IMG/VR virus record: IMGVR_UViG_3300035698_019747
Location: 1 to 64,000 of that record
Origin: a virus
Direction: 5' to 3' (one strand)
Length of the DNA: 64,000 nucleotides
The translations under genes and the position numbers were made by a program. Each line of letters opens with the position of its first letter. Positions within the stretch are counted from its first letter, which is position 1. The notes under the pieces were generated by a model. That model was not told where the DNA came from. It saw only the letters and a program-made list of their open reading frames with translations, and did no database searches. Positions 53,778 through 61,046 of this stretch are shown here, piece after piece.

Positions 53778-53785
53778 TATATTTG
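53778..53785 (+). promoter_or_regulatory. TAnnTTTG promoter box (TATATTTG)
   Basis: Host-type -7 box, 45 bases upstream of the short leader ORF at 53831 and about 200 bases upstream of the tRNA cluster. Confidence 0.5.
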
Positions 53786-53830
53786 CATTATAATAAGAAA
53801 TGGGAAACCAAAAATAATATATATACAGTA

Positions 53831-53908
53831 ATGAAAAAATTAGTAATAACATCAAGTTCACGTAGTAGTCGCAAACACCATTCTGGGGTCAGTTTACTCG
53901 TGCTATAA
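53831..53908 (+). CDS. Ser/Arg-rich 25-codon ORF, possible attenuator leader peptide
   Basis: Encodes MKKLVITSSSRSSRKHHSGV and five further residues, with seven Ser (TCA, AGT, TCA, AGT, AGT, TCT, AGT) and two Arg (CGT, CGC) codons. A terminator hairpin follows after 23 bases and then tRNA-Arg(ACG) and four tRNA-Ser genes, which read exactly those codon families. No promoter of its own is apparent for the tRNAs after the terminator. Alternatives: a chance ORF, or a relic of a flavodoxin-type gene whose start looks alike. Confidence 0.4.
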   Translation: MKKLVITSSSRSSRKHHSGVSLLVL

Positions 53909-53931
53909 CTTTTGTTATAACTAATTAAGTA

Positions 53932-53957
53932 AAGCCTCACATATGTGAGGCTTTTTT
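53932..53957 (+). terminator. Rho-independent terminator upstream of the tRNA cluster
   Basis: Perfect stem AAGCCTCAC / GTGAGGCTT with a four-base loop and a six-T tract. A weaker six-base inverted repeat (TATAAC / GTTATA) lies just upstream at about 53904-53919. The position between a Ser/Arg-rich ORF and the tRNA genes suggests an attenuator; it may also simply end the upstream operon. Confidence 0.9.
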
Positions 53958-53979
53958 GGTTTAAAATGTAATATAATAT

Positions 53980-54051
53980 ACCTTTGTCGTCTAACGGATA
54001 AGATACGGTGCTACGGACACTGGGATGGGAGTTCGATTCTCCCCAAGGGCA
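53980..54051 (+). tRNA. tRNA-Arg (ACG)
   Basis: Cloverleaf with D-stem GTCT/AGAT, anticodon stem CGGTG/CACTG around CTACGGA, and T-arm GGGAG TTCGATT CTCCC. Acceptor stem CCTTTG pairs with CAAGGG; the first pair is A.C mismatched. ACG after A-to-I editing reads CGT, CGC and CGA. CCA is not encoded. Confidence 0.88.
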
Positions 54052-54065
54052 CTAATAATAAATAT

Positions 54066-54154
54066 GGTAGAATGACAGAGTGGTAATGTGCTGGTTTGCT
54101 AAACCAAGACCATCGGGTAAGACTGATGCAGGGGTTCGATTCCCTTTTCTACCG
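54066..54154 (+). tRNA. tRNA-Ser (GCT)
   Basis: Acceptor GGTAGAA/TTCTACC with discriminator G, a long class II variable arm (CATCGGGTAAGACTGATG) and anticodon loop TTGCTAA, reading AGT/AGC. First of a duplicated pair. CCA is not encoded. Confidence 0.93.
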
Positions 54155-54167
54155 CAAGTAAACAAAT

Positions 54168-54256
54168 GGAGGTGCGCAAGGTTGGCGTGCTTATCGGTCT
54201 TGAAAACCGTGATGTCGGGTAAGACTGACGTGGAGGTTCGATCCCTCTCATCTCCG
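54168..54256 (+). tRNA. tRNA-Ser (TGA)
   Basis: Acceptor GGAGGTG/CATCTCC (one G.T pair) with discriminator G, long variable arm, anticodon loop CTTGAAA, reading TCA and other TCN codons by wobble. Near-identical to the tRNA at 54363. Confidence 0.93.
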
Positions 54257-54260
54257 CAAA

Positions 54261-54349
54261 GGTGAAGTGACAGAGTGGTAATGTACCTGCTTGGAAAGCA
54301 GAGATCATCGGGTAAGACTGATGCGGGGGTTCGATTCCCTCTTTCACCG
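54261..54349 (+). tRNA. tRNA-Ser (GGA)
   Basis: Acceptor GGTGAAG/CTTTCACC-type stem, long variable arm and anticodon loop TTGGAAA, reading TCT/TCC. It is the duplicated counterpart of the GCT gene at 54066, with a changed anticodon arm. Confidence 0.93.
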
Positions 54350-54362
54350 CAAGTAAACAAAT

Positions 54363-54451
54363 GGAGGTGCGCAAGGCTGGCGTGCTTATCGGTCTCGAAA
54401 ACCGTGATGTCGGGTAAGACTGACGTGGAGGTTCAATCCCTCTCATCTCCG
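54363..54451 (+). tRNA. tRNA-Ser (CGA)
   Basis: Almost the same sequence as the TGA gene at 54168 with anticodon CGA (loop CTCGAAA), reading TCG. The T-loop is TTCAATC where the others have TTCGATC. Completes a set of four Ser isoacceptors. Confidence 0.92.
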
Positions 54452-54489
54452 CAACACAGTTTTTATAATAACTAAAAAAATATTAAAAT

Positions 54490-54612
54490 ATGAAAAATAT
54501 ATTCGGAACATATAATATAAAATCAGGGCAATCAGTGTACTTAGAGAAATATTTAAATATTAATTTTATTGAATATATAAAAGTTGATAAGTGTACATTT
54601 ATTTTTTTATGA
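54490..54612 (+). CDS. Possible 40-aa ORF
   Basis: MKNIFGTYNIKSGQSVYLEK and a further 20 residues. It overlaps a second short ORF by 4 bases (ATGA), which favours translation. No function can be inferred. Confidence 0.3.
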   Translation: MKNIFGTYNIKSGQSVYLEKYLNINFIEYIKVDKCTFIFL

Positions 54613-54698
54613 ATCAATCACAATCAGAATACGTACTGAGGATGCTATCACCATATATTGAGAGCAATGAATCTGAGGGGATAATAATAGGGTTATAA
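54609..54698 (+). CDS. Possible 29-aa ORF
   Basis: MNQSQSEYVLRMLSPYIESN and nine further residues, starting in the stop of the previous ORF. Unknown; may be the second part of one short gene. Confidence 0.3.
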   Translation: MNQSQSEYVLRMLSPYIESNESEGIIIGL

Positions 54699-54716
54699 TA
54701 ATATATATATATATAT

Positions 54717-55184
54717 CTAAGTCTCTTTAATAGGAACAAATAATGAAAAGTTATCATCATCCTCAAAATGGTTACAAGTATCTTGAAAAGTTATGCCAAA
54801 TTTTAACCGATCATATATAAAGTGCTCACCATCCCATGTTGCAATCTTTGCATTTCTATGCCTTCCCACATATGATGTGCCTATTTCCAATTCTTTTTTA
54901 GGAATAGCACCACATCTTATAAGTGCTGGTAATATATAATTTTGATAATCTACCCCCCTTAAGTTCAGTTGTGGGACATCATATATGGATTCAAATTTAA
55001 TATCTAAATCTTTCCAATATTCAATACATAGTTGTCTTTTCTCTTCTACTAAAAATGGCATTAAATCATTTTTTATAGATAAATAATAATCTTTATTATT
55101 AGGATCAGTTATAATCTCTTTAATTAAGTGCTCATACATTTCTTTATATGAATTAAAAGTTTGATTATTATATGTTTTCTCCAT
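54717..55184 (-). CDS. Unknown 155-aa protein
   Basis: Helical N-terminal half; the C-terminal part contains LEIGTSYVGRHRNAKIATWDGEHFIYDR and LKFGITFQDTCNHFEDDDNF, a beta-rich block with a basic GRHRNA core like that in small uncharacterised phage proteins. Function unknown. The upstream gene in the operon, at 55187-55414, is interrupted by a stop codon. Confidence 0.6.
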   Translation of the reverse strand: MEKTYNNQTFNSYKEMYEHLIKEIITDPNNKDYYLSIKNDLMPFLVEEKRQLCIEYWKDLDIKFESIYDVPQLNLRGVDYQNYILPALIRCGAIPKKELEIGTSYVGRHRNAKIATWDGEHFIYDRLKFGITFQDTCNHFEDDDNFSLFVPIKET

Positions 55185-55186
55185 TA

Positions 55187-55414
55187 CTATCTGTTTATAG
55201 AATTTATCTTTTTACCCGCAATAAATTTTACCTTTCCAAATGGATTAGTAGCGTCCAATTCTATTAAGTCACCACTTATAGAAAACTTAATAACAGATAC
55301 TCTAGTTTCGCATATATTCCAATATCAAATAAGTGGAACCATAGGTAGCTGATTTCGGAAAATAAAAGAGGCTAAAATTGATAGAAGCCCAATGAGCGTT
55401 AATACAATGTACAT
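55187..55414 (-). pseudogene. Small membrane-protein gene with in-frame TGA
   Basis: The frame from 55414 encodes MYIVLTLIGLLSILASFIFR, continues to QLPMVPLI, meets TGA at 55325-55327, and then runs on in the same frame as YWNICETRVSVIKFSISGD to a natural TAG at 55187. A Trp at the TGA (TGG to TGA) would make one 75-codon gene: an N-terminal membrane helix and a small beta-strand tail. Either a nonsense mutation or a base-call error. Confidence 0.5.
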
Positions 55415-55505
55415 AATTTTTAAGTTTTAGATTATAAGACTACGAAATTAAAACAAAAAATCCAGATATAAAAATTTTATATATAAAAAAAGATTATTAT
55501 TATTT

Positions 55506-55763
55506 ATGCCTCTAATAGAAGATAAGGAAATAAAGGAACTATATGACCTTAAGCATCGCAACGATAATTATCCAAAAGGATACAACTATTTTGATAAAGT
55601 TCTTAAAAACTCAATCACACCCTTTTTATATAATAACCCAAATGTTAGTGGGTTTCTGTCCTATCTAGAACCCATGGTTGCTCATTTATTTGACAGGGTT
55701 AATTTGATTAGAAACTGGAAAAATTGGTATGTAGATAAGTATAAGAACGATCACATAAAATAA
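55506..55763 (+). CDS. Unknown 85-aa protein
   Basis: MPLIEDKEIKELYDLKHRND start, then an aromatic helical body (NYFDKVLKNSITPFLYNN, LFDRVNLIRNWKNWYVDKY). No family recognised. It may be read with the leader-bearing genes downstream, although a late-promoter-like motif separates them. The gap 55415-55505 holds no gene. Confidence 0.5.
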   Translation: MPLIEDKEIKELYDLKHRNDNYPKGYNYFDKVLKNSITPFLYNNPNVSGFLSYLEPMVAHLFDRVNLIRNWKNWYVDKYKNDHIK

Positions 55764-55777
55764 ATAGGGAAATAATA

Positions 55778-55788
55778 TTTAATATATA
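55778..55788 (+). promoter_or_regulatory. Late-promoter-like motif TTTAATATATA
   Basis: Exact copy of the recurring motif, 20 bases upstream of the INE-leader gene at 55808. Confidence 0.55.
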
Positions 55789-55807
55789 ACTAAAATAAAC
55801 GTCTACA

Positions 55808-56506
55808 ATGGCTATAAAAAGTTGGAATAACTTTAATAAAAAAAATATTAACGAAGGTTTGAAAAGATTTAGTGATAATAAAAAAGTAAAAGGCAATAAT
55901 ACAACACCTAAAAAAGTTGCTAGAGGTAATGCTAGTGCTTCATCTGAATATGCAGATGATGTTAATCAAAACATATTAAAGAATAAAACAAATAAACCAT
56001 CTACCAGTAATGTTAGAAATTATTCCAGTAAAAAAGCAGAACAAACTATTAAAGATAAGTCTTTATATCCACCAGAAACAGAAGATAGAGGACTAGATAA
56101 TCTATCTGAAAGCAATGTTGAGATATATGGACGGGTTGCCAAATTCCCAGACGGTATTAAAGCATCTAAGGCATATAGTTGGGCACACAATTTACAAGAT
56201 CCCAAATTAGCAAAGAAAGATATTTGGTATTTAATGGTTGAGAAACAGGATAATGAATTACAGATGATTAAATATCATCAAAAAGAAGGTGTTAATTTAA
56301 CCAAGTTTATATATGATCTAAAAACTTATTATAATAGTAAGTATAGTAATAGTCCTAAAATAGTTGAGGCTGTTAATAAGATTAAACTAGGTGGTGATGA
56401 AGAAGGTAATATTTCTGCTATTTCCAATATACCTAATATTAAAGTAGAGGGGGATAAGAAACTGATACATAAAATCACCGAAGATTTAATAAAACTACTT
56501 AGTTAA
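55808..56506 (+). CDS. 232-aa protein with INE|G leader
   Basis: Begins MAIKSWNNFNKKNINEGLKR; INE|G matches the T4 prohead-protease consensus. After a Lys/Ser/Asn-rich, probably flexible region (residues 20-90), it has a mixed alpha/beta body (AKFPDGIKASKAYSWAHN, DIWYLMVEKQDNELQMIKYH). Likely virion-packaged by leader and promoter class; catalytic motif not seen. Confidence 0.6.
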   Translation: MAIKSWNNFNKKNINEGLKRFSDNKKVKGNNTTPKKVARGNASASSEYADDVNQNILKNKTNKPSTSNVRNYSSKKAEQTIKDKSLYPPETEDRGLDNLSESNVEIYGRVAKFPDGIKASKAYSWAHNLQDPKLAKKDIWYLMVEKQDNELQMIKYHQKEGVNLTKFIYDLKTYYNSKYSNSPKIVEAVNKIKLGGDEEGNISAISNIPNIKVEGDKKLIHKITEDLIKLLS

Positions 56507-56525
56507 AAAAAAATATTCCCCAAAA

Positions 56526-56855
56526 ATGAAGTATTTACAAATATTTGAAAAGTTCACATCTTTATCTGATGATGAGAAAATTCAACTCCATAAAATTGTT
56601 GATAAAATAAAAGAGGGATCTACTGATATGGTAACCACTAATAGCGAGGTTTCTAAACCAAGTGGTGTTAGAAAATTACAAGGACTTGGACAACCATTTG
56701 CATCAATAATACCTGGTAGCGTTTCCAAAGATAGTAAAATAATAACTGCGGAGGTAGAACACGGAATGGAGTATGAAAGTGGAAGAAAAGTGGAATTAAA
56801 GTCAACTATAACACTAGACACTAGTGATATGACTCACGATATCCAGAAAAAATAA
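56526..56855 (+). CDS. 109-aa protein with IFE-type leader
   Basis: MKYLQIFEKFTSLSDD resembles the leader of the ART-like and SprT-like proteins. The body has a beta-rich middle (GLGQPFASIIPGSVSKDSKI) and a C-terminal strand-rich segment. Second gene of the 55808 unit. Function unknown. Confidence 0.55.
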   Translation: MKYLQIFEKFTSLSDDEKIQLHKIVDKIKEGSTDMVTTNSEVSKPSGVRKLQGLGQPFASIIPGSVSKDSKIITAEVEHGMEYESGRKVELKSTITLDTSDMTHDIQKK

Positions 56856-56877
56856 CAATTTATTAAATTATTTTTGT

Positions 56878-56885
56878 TATATTTG
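56878..56885 (+). promoter_or_regulatory. TAnnTTTG promoter box (TATATTTG)
   Basis: Host-type -7 box, 24 bases upstream of the 184-aa gene at 56909. Confidence 0.45.
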
Positions 56886-56908
56886 TTAATTAAATTGAAA
56901 AACATATT

Positions 56909-57463
56909 ATGAGAGTATTTAAGTTCGAATTAACTATCACAGAAGAAGATGTTAGAGGTGATGAGTTTTGGGAAGAAGCATTAATGCGCGATGGTACGGG
57001 CAAAGCCACTCTATCTGAAGCAATTATAGATGCTATTGAAGAGAGTAACCTTATATGTAACAGTATCAGAAAACCCATTGATATACTAGAACTTAAAGAA
57101 TATAGTATCGTAGAAGAGTATGAGTATAATTATAAATCATTACATTTAATATTTAAAGAATTACCCAAACTGGGATTTGGTGATCCAAAAGATTTCAAAG
57201 GGTCAAAAGAAGATTTATCTTTCGCACATGATATTCTAGAGACTTTAGGAAGTGGTGGGATAATCTTTAAAAGATCTGATTATTTAGAGGGTGGTGGTGA
57301 ACTGAATATAGACGAGTGGTTTGACCTAATTAAAAAAGAAGATACCTTTCAATCATGGATGTTAGCTAATTTCCCATTTCAAAATGGAGAATTTGTATTT
57401 AGTGCGGATATTGATGAATTAGAAAAAATCGCAACTAAATATATTAAATTATCTAAAATATGA
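56909..57463 (+). CDS. Unknown 184-aa acidic protein
   Basis: A helical N-terminal half (EAIIDAIEESNLICNSI) with an N-terminal beta strand (MRVFKFELTITEEDV). The C-terminal half contains GSGGIIFKRSDYLEGGGELN. No named family. It overlaps the next gene by 4 bases (ATGA). Confidence 0.55.
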   Translation: MRVFKFELTITEEDVRGDEFWEEALMRDGTGKATLSEAIIDAIEESNLICNSIRKPIDILELKEYSIVEEYEYNYKSLHLIFKELPKLGFGDPKDFKGSKEDLSFAHDILETLGSGGIIFKRSDYLEGGGELNIDEWFDLIKKEDTFQSWMLANFPFQNGEFVFSADIDELEKIATKYIKLSKI

Positions 57464-57684
57464 AGGATGTTTTAAAAAATATAATTAAAACACAAGATAG
57501 TGATGGTCATTGGTATTGGATACCTGAAAAGTTATCTACTGATTTTATAAATGGTGTTGAAAAGATATCTGGAATTGAATATATGGATGATCCAGATGCA
57601 TTTGATTTATTTAGTGGAAAGTATGAACAATACCGAACACTTGGCGATCCTAATAATATACCACATTTTTTTAAAGACATTTAA
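57460..57684 (+). CDS. Unknown 74-aa protein
   Basis: MKDVLKNIIKTQDSDGHWYW with an aromatic-rich turn (DGHWYWIPEKLSTDFING). It is translationally coupled to the 184-aa gene. Function unknown. Confidence 0.5.
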   Translation: MKDVLKNIIKTQDSDGHWYWIPEKLSTDFINGVEKISGIEYMDDPDAFDLFSGKYEQYRTLGDPNNIPHFFKDI

Positions 57685-57685
57685 T

Positions 57686-57877
57686 ATGAAAGATAAAATA
57701 GTAGAATTTTTACAATGGTCTTTGTCAGTTGTTAATATTCAAATATATACCCACACACAGTTGGATAATCAACTTACTAAGTAGAGAGAAATATGTTCCG
57801 ATAAAATGGATGATTGGTATGAGTATAATAACTTAACAAAGTGTGGACATATAGTATTATATGTACCAAAACCATAA
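57686..57877 (+). pseudogene. Small gene with in-frame TAG
   Basis: An ATG at 57686 encodes MKDKIVEFLQWSLSVVNIQI and twelve further residues, meets TAG at 57782-57784, then stays open in frame (REICSDKMDDWYEYNNLTKC and on) to TAA at 57877. It may be a 63-codon gene disrupted by one substitution. Confidence 0.45.
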
Positions 57878-57878
57878 A

Positions 57879-58406
57879 TTATTTACTTTTTAAAATCATT
57901 GGTATTTCATATTCACCAATTTCAATTTTATAATTTTTTACAAATGAATCAAAGTATTCAATATCATCCCACTTATTTTCAGGGTTATCTTTAGAAATAC
58001 CAGATGAATGGAAAGTATATTCTGTAAAATCTGCATTGGGTTTAAATAAATAACCACAATCTCTAAAATATATTAATATATCACCAATACTTATATCACT
58101 TATACCATCTCGCTTAACAGGTGTTGATTTATTTTCATCTTTATAATTCTTAGGATAATTAAATCCTCTTACCCAAGTGCCACCCTCTCTAGCGACTACC
58201 TTTTCATCATATATAAAAATAGTTTCGGGTAAATCATCATGGAATCTATATATGTTTTTCACCTTTTTATATAAATCACCATTCAACTCCTTTCTTTTCT
58301 TATTTCTAAGCATTTTGAATTTCTGAATAAAATCTTTCCAGAAATTGAGTGAATTTGGGCGAACTAATGTTGATTCTGTTATGAACTCTGAAAATTTAAA
58401 AACCAT
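57879..58406 (-). CDS. 175-aa protein with ITE|S leader
   Basis: The start MVFKFSEFITESTLVR is the closest of all to the T4 capsid-targeting sequence (MKTYQEFIAE-A): an aromatic-acidic segment followed by FITE|S. The body is a compact alpha/beta fold of unknown type (FKMLRNKKRKELNGDLYKKV, GDILIYFRDCGYLF). TTTAATATATA at 58426-58436 lies 20 bases upstream. A strong candidate for an internal head protein. Confidence 0.65.
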   Translation of the reverse strand: MVFKFSEFITESTLVRPNSLNFWKDFIQKFKMLRNKKRKELNGDLYKKVKNIYRFHDDLPETIFIYDEKVVAREGGTWVRGFNYPKNYKDENKSTPVKRDGISDISIGDILIYFRDCGYLFKPNADFTEYTFHSSGISKDNPENKWDDIEYFDSFVKNYKIEIGEYEIPMILKSK

Positions 58407-58425
58407 GATATAATATATTTTAGTA

Positions 58426-58436
58426 TATATATTAAA
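58426..58436 (-). promoter_or_regulatory. Late-promoter-like motif TTTAATATATA
   Basis: Exact copy of the recurring motif upstream of the ITE|S-leader gene. A divergent copy for the + strand lies at 58450-58460. Confidence 0.55.
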
Positions 58437-58449
58437 ATCATTTTTTGCT

Positions 58450-58460
58450 TTTAATATATA
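58450..58460 (+). promoter_or_regulatory. Late-promoter-like motif TTTAATATATA
   Basis: Exact copy of the recurring motif, directly upstream of the secreted-protein gene at 58465. Confidence 0.5.
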
Positions 58461-58464
58461 TTAT

Positions 58465-58971
58465 ATGAGAAAATTAGCACTTATTTTATTATTACTATTT
58501 ATAACACCCAAATCATTTAATAATGGTATGGGCACAGAAAGTTCAGGTATATTTAATAATAATAGGGGAAGTAACTCTGATGTGTGGGTAACTGAGTGGA
58601 TACCATCAGATTCTGGGACACCTGACTATGCTAAGGGAAGGTTTTTTTATAGAACTGCTAGAAGTACATTTAAAGTGAATGTAGGGGGTGTTTACTACTA
58701 TAAATACTCAATGTATTTTATTTCGGAAAGTTACTATGAGTATTATGCATATACTGAGGGTGATATGTATATTGCGCCTACTAAAATAGATAACGCCACC
58801 ATATTTGTTAATGGACAAGCACAAATAAACGTATTAACACATACTTCGGATTTTTGGTTATTATTCAATGGTGATTTTATTAGTGGTGTCGGAGAACTCA
58901 GAGCAGTTTTTTATATGACTTCCTCAGAAGTATATATTGAACTATCTCATACAAACCCATATCCCTTTTAA
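58465..58971 (+). CDS. Secreted or periplasmic protein, 168 aa
   Basis: MRKLALILLLLFITPKSF is a signal peptide or membrane anchor; the rest is a Tyr/Gly/Ser-rich beta protein (VNVGGVYYYKYSMYFISESY). Probably exported or virion-surface located. Function unknown. The next gene follows after 2 bases. Confidence 0.6.
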   Translation: MRKLALILLLLFITPKSFNNGMGTESSGIFNNNRGSNSDVWVTEWIPSDSGTPDYAKGRFFYRTARSTFKVNVGGVYYYKYSMYFISESYYEYYAYTEGDMYIAPTKIDNATIFVNGQAQINVLTHTSDFWLLFNGDFISGVGELRAVFYMTSSEVYIELSHTNPYPF

Positions 58972-58973
58972 TT

Positions 58974-59381
58974 ATGAATGAAAATGAAAAATATGATGGT
59001 GAATATAAAGTAGAGATATCCGATAAAGGTAGAATATCATTTGACCTTAACTGGAAATGGTTGCTAGGTATATCTATATCTATAATTGGGTTTGTATCAT
59101 ATCTTCTAATAGATGAATACTTCATAGAACCAATGGATAAACTAAAGAAAGAAAATATTGAGTTAAAATTAGACCTCAAAAATGAGAAGAGTCGAAGAGT
59201 AACCAAAGAAGAAGAATATGATAATATATTCAAGGTTCTTGATCAGACACAGAAACTGTTAGTATCTAAAACTGATATGACTTATAGTATAGTTATGAAG
59301 TTAGTCCCAGAGAATAATAGTGGGATGAATGTTAATAATATAATTCCCATATCTGGGAATGCTCCTGGATCTAGTGAATGA
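58974..59381 (+). CDS. Single-pass membrane coiled-coil protein, 135 aa
   Basis: An N-terminal soluble stretch, a transmembrane helix at about residues 29-48 (WLLGISISIIGFVSYLLI) and a charged coiled coil (KLKKENIELKLDLKNEKSRR). Topology like an inner-membrane phage protein (spanin-like or holin partner). It follows the secreted protein gene. A non-coding stretch 59382-59522 separates it from the next gene. Confidence 0.5.
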   Translation: MNENEKYDGEYKVEISDKGRISFDLNWKWLLGISISIIGFVSYLLIDEYFIEPMDKLKKENIELKLDLKNEKSRRVTKEEEYDNIFKVLDQTQKLLVSKTDMTYSIVMKLVPENNSGMNVNNIIPISGNAPGSSE

Positions 59382-59522
59382 AAATATATATAATTAAGGG
59401 AAAAGATTTTTATTATATATATGTTAATTGATTCTTTAATGTCCTGTTATTTTTGAGTAACAGTTGAGAAATACCTAGTGTTTCAAAGATATTAGAATAA
59501 ATATAAAAATAAAATATCGATT

Positions 59523-60407
59523 ATGAAAATCCAGAAAGGAAACCCTAGTGCATTCATATGTACTAATGAAACAGAACGTCAAACAAGAGGACGTAAAAAA
59601 GTTTATGAGCCTAATTCTAAGGTATATTTAAACGACAATGATGAGTTTGAAATTGAACTATTCAACCCAACAACAAGTAACTTAAAAGCTGATATTAGTA
59701 TTGATGGTAAACCAATTGCTTCTGGTGGTATTGTTATACGCAGTGGTGAGAGAATGTATTTAAATTGTTTTCCAGATAGTAGAAAAAAATTTATTTTTAA
59801 AACTTATAAAGTAGAAAACAGCGAAGATGCAAAAAAGGCTATTTCAAATAATGGAAAAGTGGAAGTTAAATTTTACAAAGAAAAAGTTATTTCATTTCCT
59901 ATCATAACCACAACTGGTAATGCTATATGGAACAATTCTTATTATTATTATGATATATGGAACAATCCTAATAATTATGGTGGTACATGGTACAACACTA
60001 AATGTACTACTAATAATAATATTAATAGTACTTATAATAATACTAGCATGGGTTTGGGGATATCTAGTGGGTTTAAATCAAGTGATTTATCAAAATCACC
60101 TAATAGAAGCAAAAAATCTAAAAAATCTATTGAAACTGGACAAATAAGTGGTGGTGGTATATCTGATCAGACATTTATAACAGTTGATATGAAATTTGAT
60201 ACATATGTATATACATCATATATATTTACCATTCTACCTTATTCACAAAAACCTCTTGAAAGAAAGGATGTTATGATTACTAATAAACCTATAAAAAATA
60301 GCACAATCAGTAAATTAGATAAAATTAAACAAATCGCAGACTTATTAGAACAGGGTAATATAAATGCTGATGAATATGAAGTTCTGAAAGAAGAAATATT
60401 TAAATAA
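59523..60407 (+). CDS. Beta-domain protein with C-terminal SHOCT motif
   Basis: A 294-aa protein. The first 130 residues look like a beta-sandwich (FEIELFNPTTSNLKADISID, GGIVIRSGERMYLNCFPDS), the middle is Asn/Tyr/Ser low-complexity, and the last 30 residues, LDKIKQIADLLEQGNINADE followed by YEVLKEEIF, match the SHOCT motif (short C-terminal domain). SHOCT is a small oligomerisation or membrane-associated motif. Similar architectures occur in tailed phages; the role is not known. Confidence 0.6.
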   Translation: MKIQKGNPSAFICTNETERQTRGRKKVYEPNSKVYLNDNDEFEIELFNPTTSNLKADISIDGKPIASGGIVIRSGERMYLNCFPDSRKKFIFKTYKVENSEDAKKAISNNGKVEVKFYKEKVISFPIITTTGNAIWNNSYYYYDIWNNPNNYGGTWYNTKCTTNNNINSTYNNTSMGLGISSGFKSSDLSKSPNRSKKSKKSIETGQISGGGISDQTFITVDMKFDTYVYTSYIFTILPYSQKPLERKDVMITNKPIKNSTISKLDKIKQIADLLEQGNINADEYEVLKEEIFK

Positions 60408-60410
60408 ATA

Positions 60411-60450
60411 AAAAGGGGGATTAAATAAATAATTATTTAATCCCCCTTTA
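60411..60450. terminator. Bidirectional terminator
   Basis: Long stem AAAGGGGGATTAAATAA / TTATTTAATCCCCCTTT between the convergent SHOCT gene and the 195-aa gene. Confidence 0.88.
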
Positions 60451-60452
60451 TT

Positions 60453-61040
60453 TTATGGTATATATAGATTTGTTGGAGTATCCTTTTTTATTTCAACCGT
60501 GGGGAATTTATCTTTGAACCCCCGTGGGTCAAATGGTTTGACGATAATATGTCTACCACTTTTACTTGATATAAGTCCATATAGTTTACTACCCAATGGT
60601 TGTAAACCTTCTATATACGTAATTATTTCTAAAGCTAAATCCAAATTATCATCATCATTATCTAAATCTAAAATCCACTTATTTGTTTTCTCACTGCTAT
60701 ATTTACCACAACATGAACTGAAGCAACTCTTAATAGAATGGCTTTGACCACTATCAATTATTTTAGCAATTTCAATATTCATTTTCTTCGCCAAATTATC
60801 GTAGTTTCTTTTGTTCAATATGATAGTGGCTCTGGCATTATTAGAATCACATAATTTTATTATCTCTTCTTCTTTCTTTCTATAATATTCCATATTCCCC
60901 ACATAATATTCCTTAATAGTCTTTGAATGTGTGGGCATGTCAGGGTTATCTTTTCTTCTTTTAAGAATTTGAATAAAGTAGAATTCAGCTTCATCAGTAA
61001 ACTTTAAATATTCTTCAATTGTATTGAAATTATTTATCAT
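60453..61040 (-). CDS. Possible primase-like (AEP-type) protein
   Basis: A 195-aa protein. A helical start (YLKFTDEAEFYFIQILKRRK) is followed by NKWILDLDNDDDNLDLALEI and SSKSGRHIIVKPFDP, an order seen in archaeo-eukaryotic primase-type catalytic modules (DxD strand then GxH followed by Pro-Phe). Cys pairs (SCFSSCCGKY) lie between. The match is by pattern; a different nucleotidyltransferase or nuclease fold is possible. The first gene of the run 60453-62658 to be transcribed is at 62658. Confidence 0.4.
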   Translation of the reverse strand: MINNFNTIEEYLKFTDEAEFYFIQILKRRKDNPDMPTHSKTIKEYYVGNMEYYRKKEEEIIKLCDSNNARATIILNKRNYDNLAKKMNIEIAKIIDSGQSHSIKSCFSSCCGKYSSEKTNKWILDLDNDDDNLDLALEIITYIEGLQPLGSKLYGLISSKSGRHIIVKPFDPRGFKDKFPTVEIKKDTPTNLYIP

Positions 61041-61046
61041 AATTAA

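Noticed and set aside
53979-53986. TACCTTTG box as a promoter for the tRNA cluster
   Set aside because: It lies inside the 5' end of tRNA-Arg, so transcription from it would start within the tRNA.
54066-54451. CRISPR-like repeat array
   Set aside because: The repeated units are tRNA-Ser genes with cloverleaf structure and anticodons, not short direct repeats with unique spacers.
54052-54475. Several open frames of 60-115 codons on both strands
   Set aside because: They lie over four tRNA genes and repeat each other because the tRNAs are duplicated; no protein-like composition.
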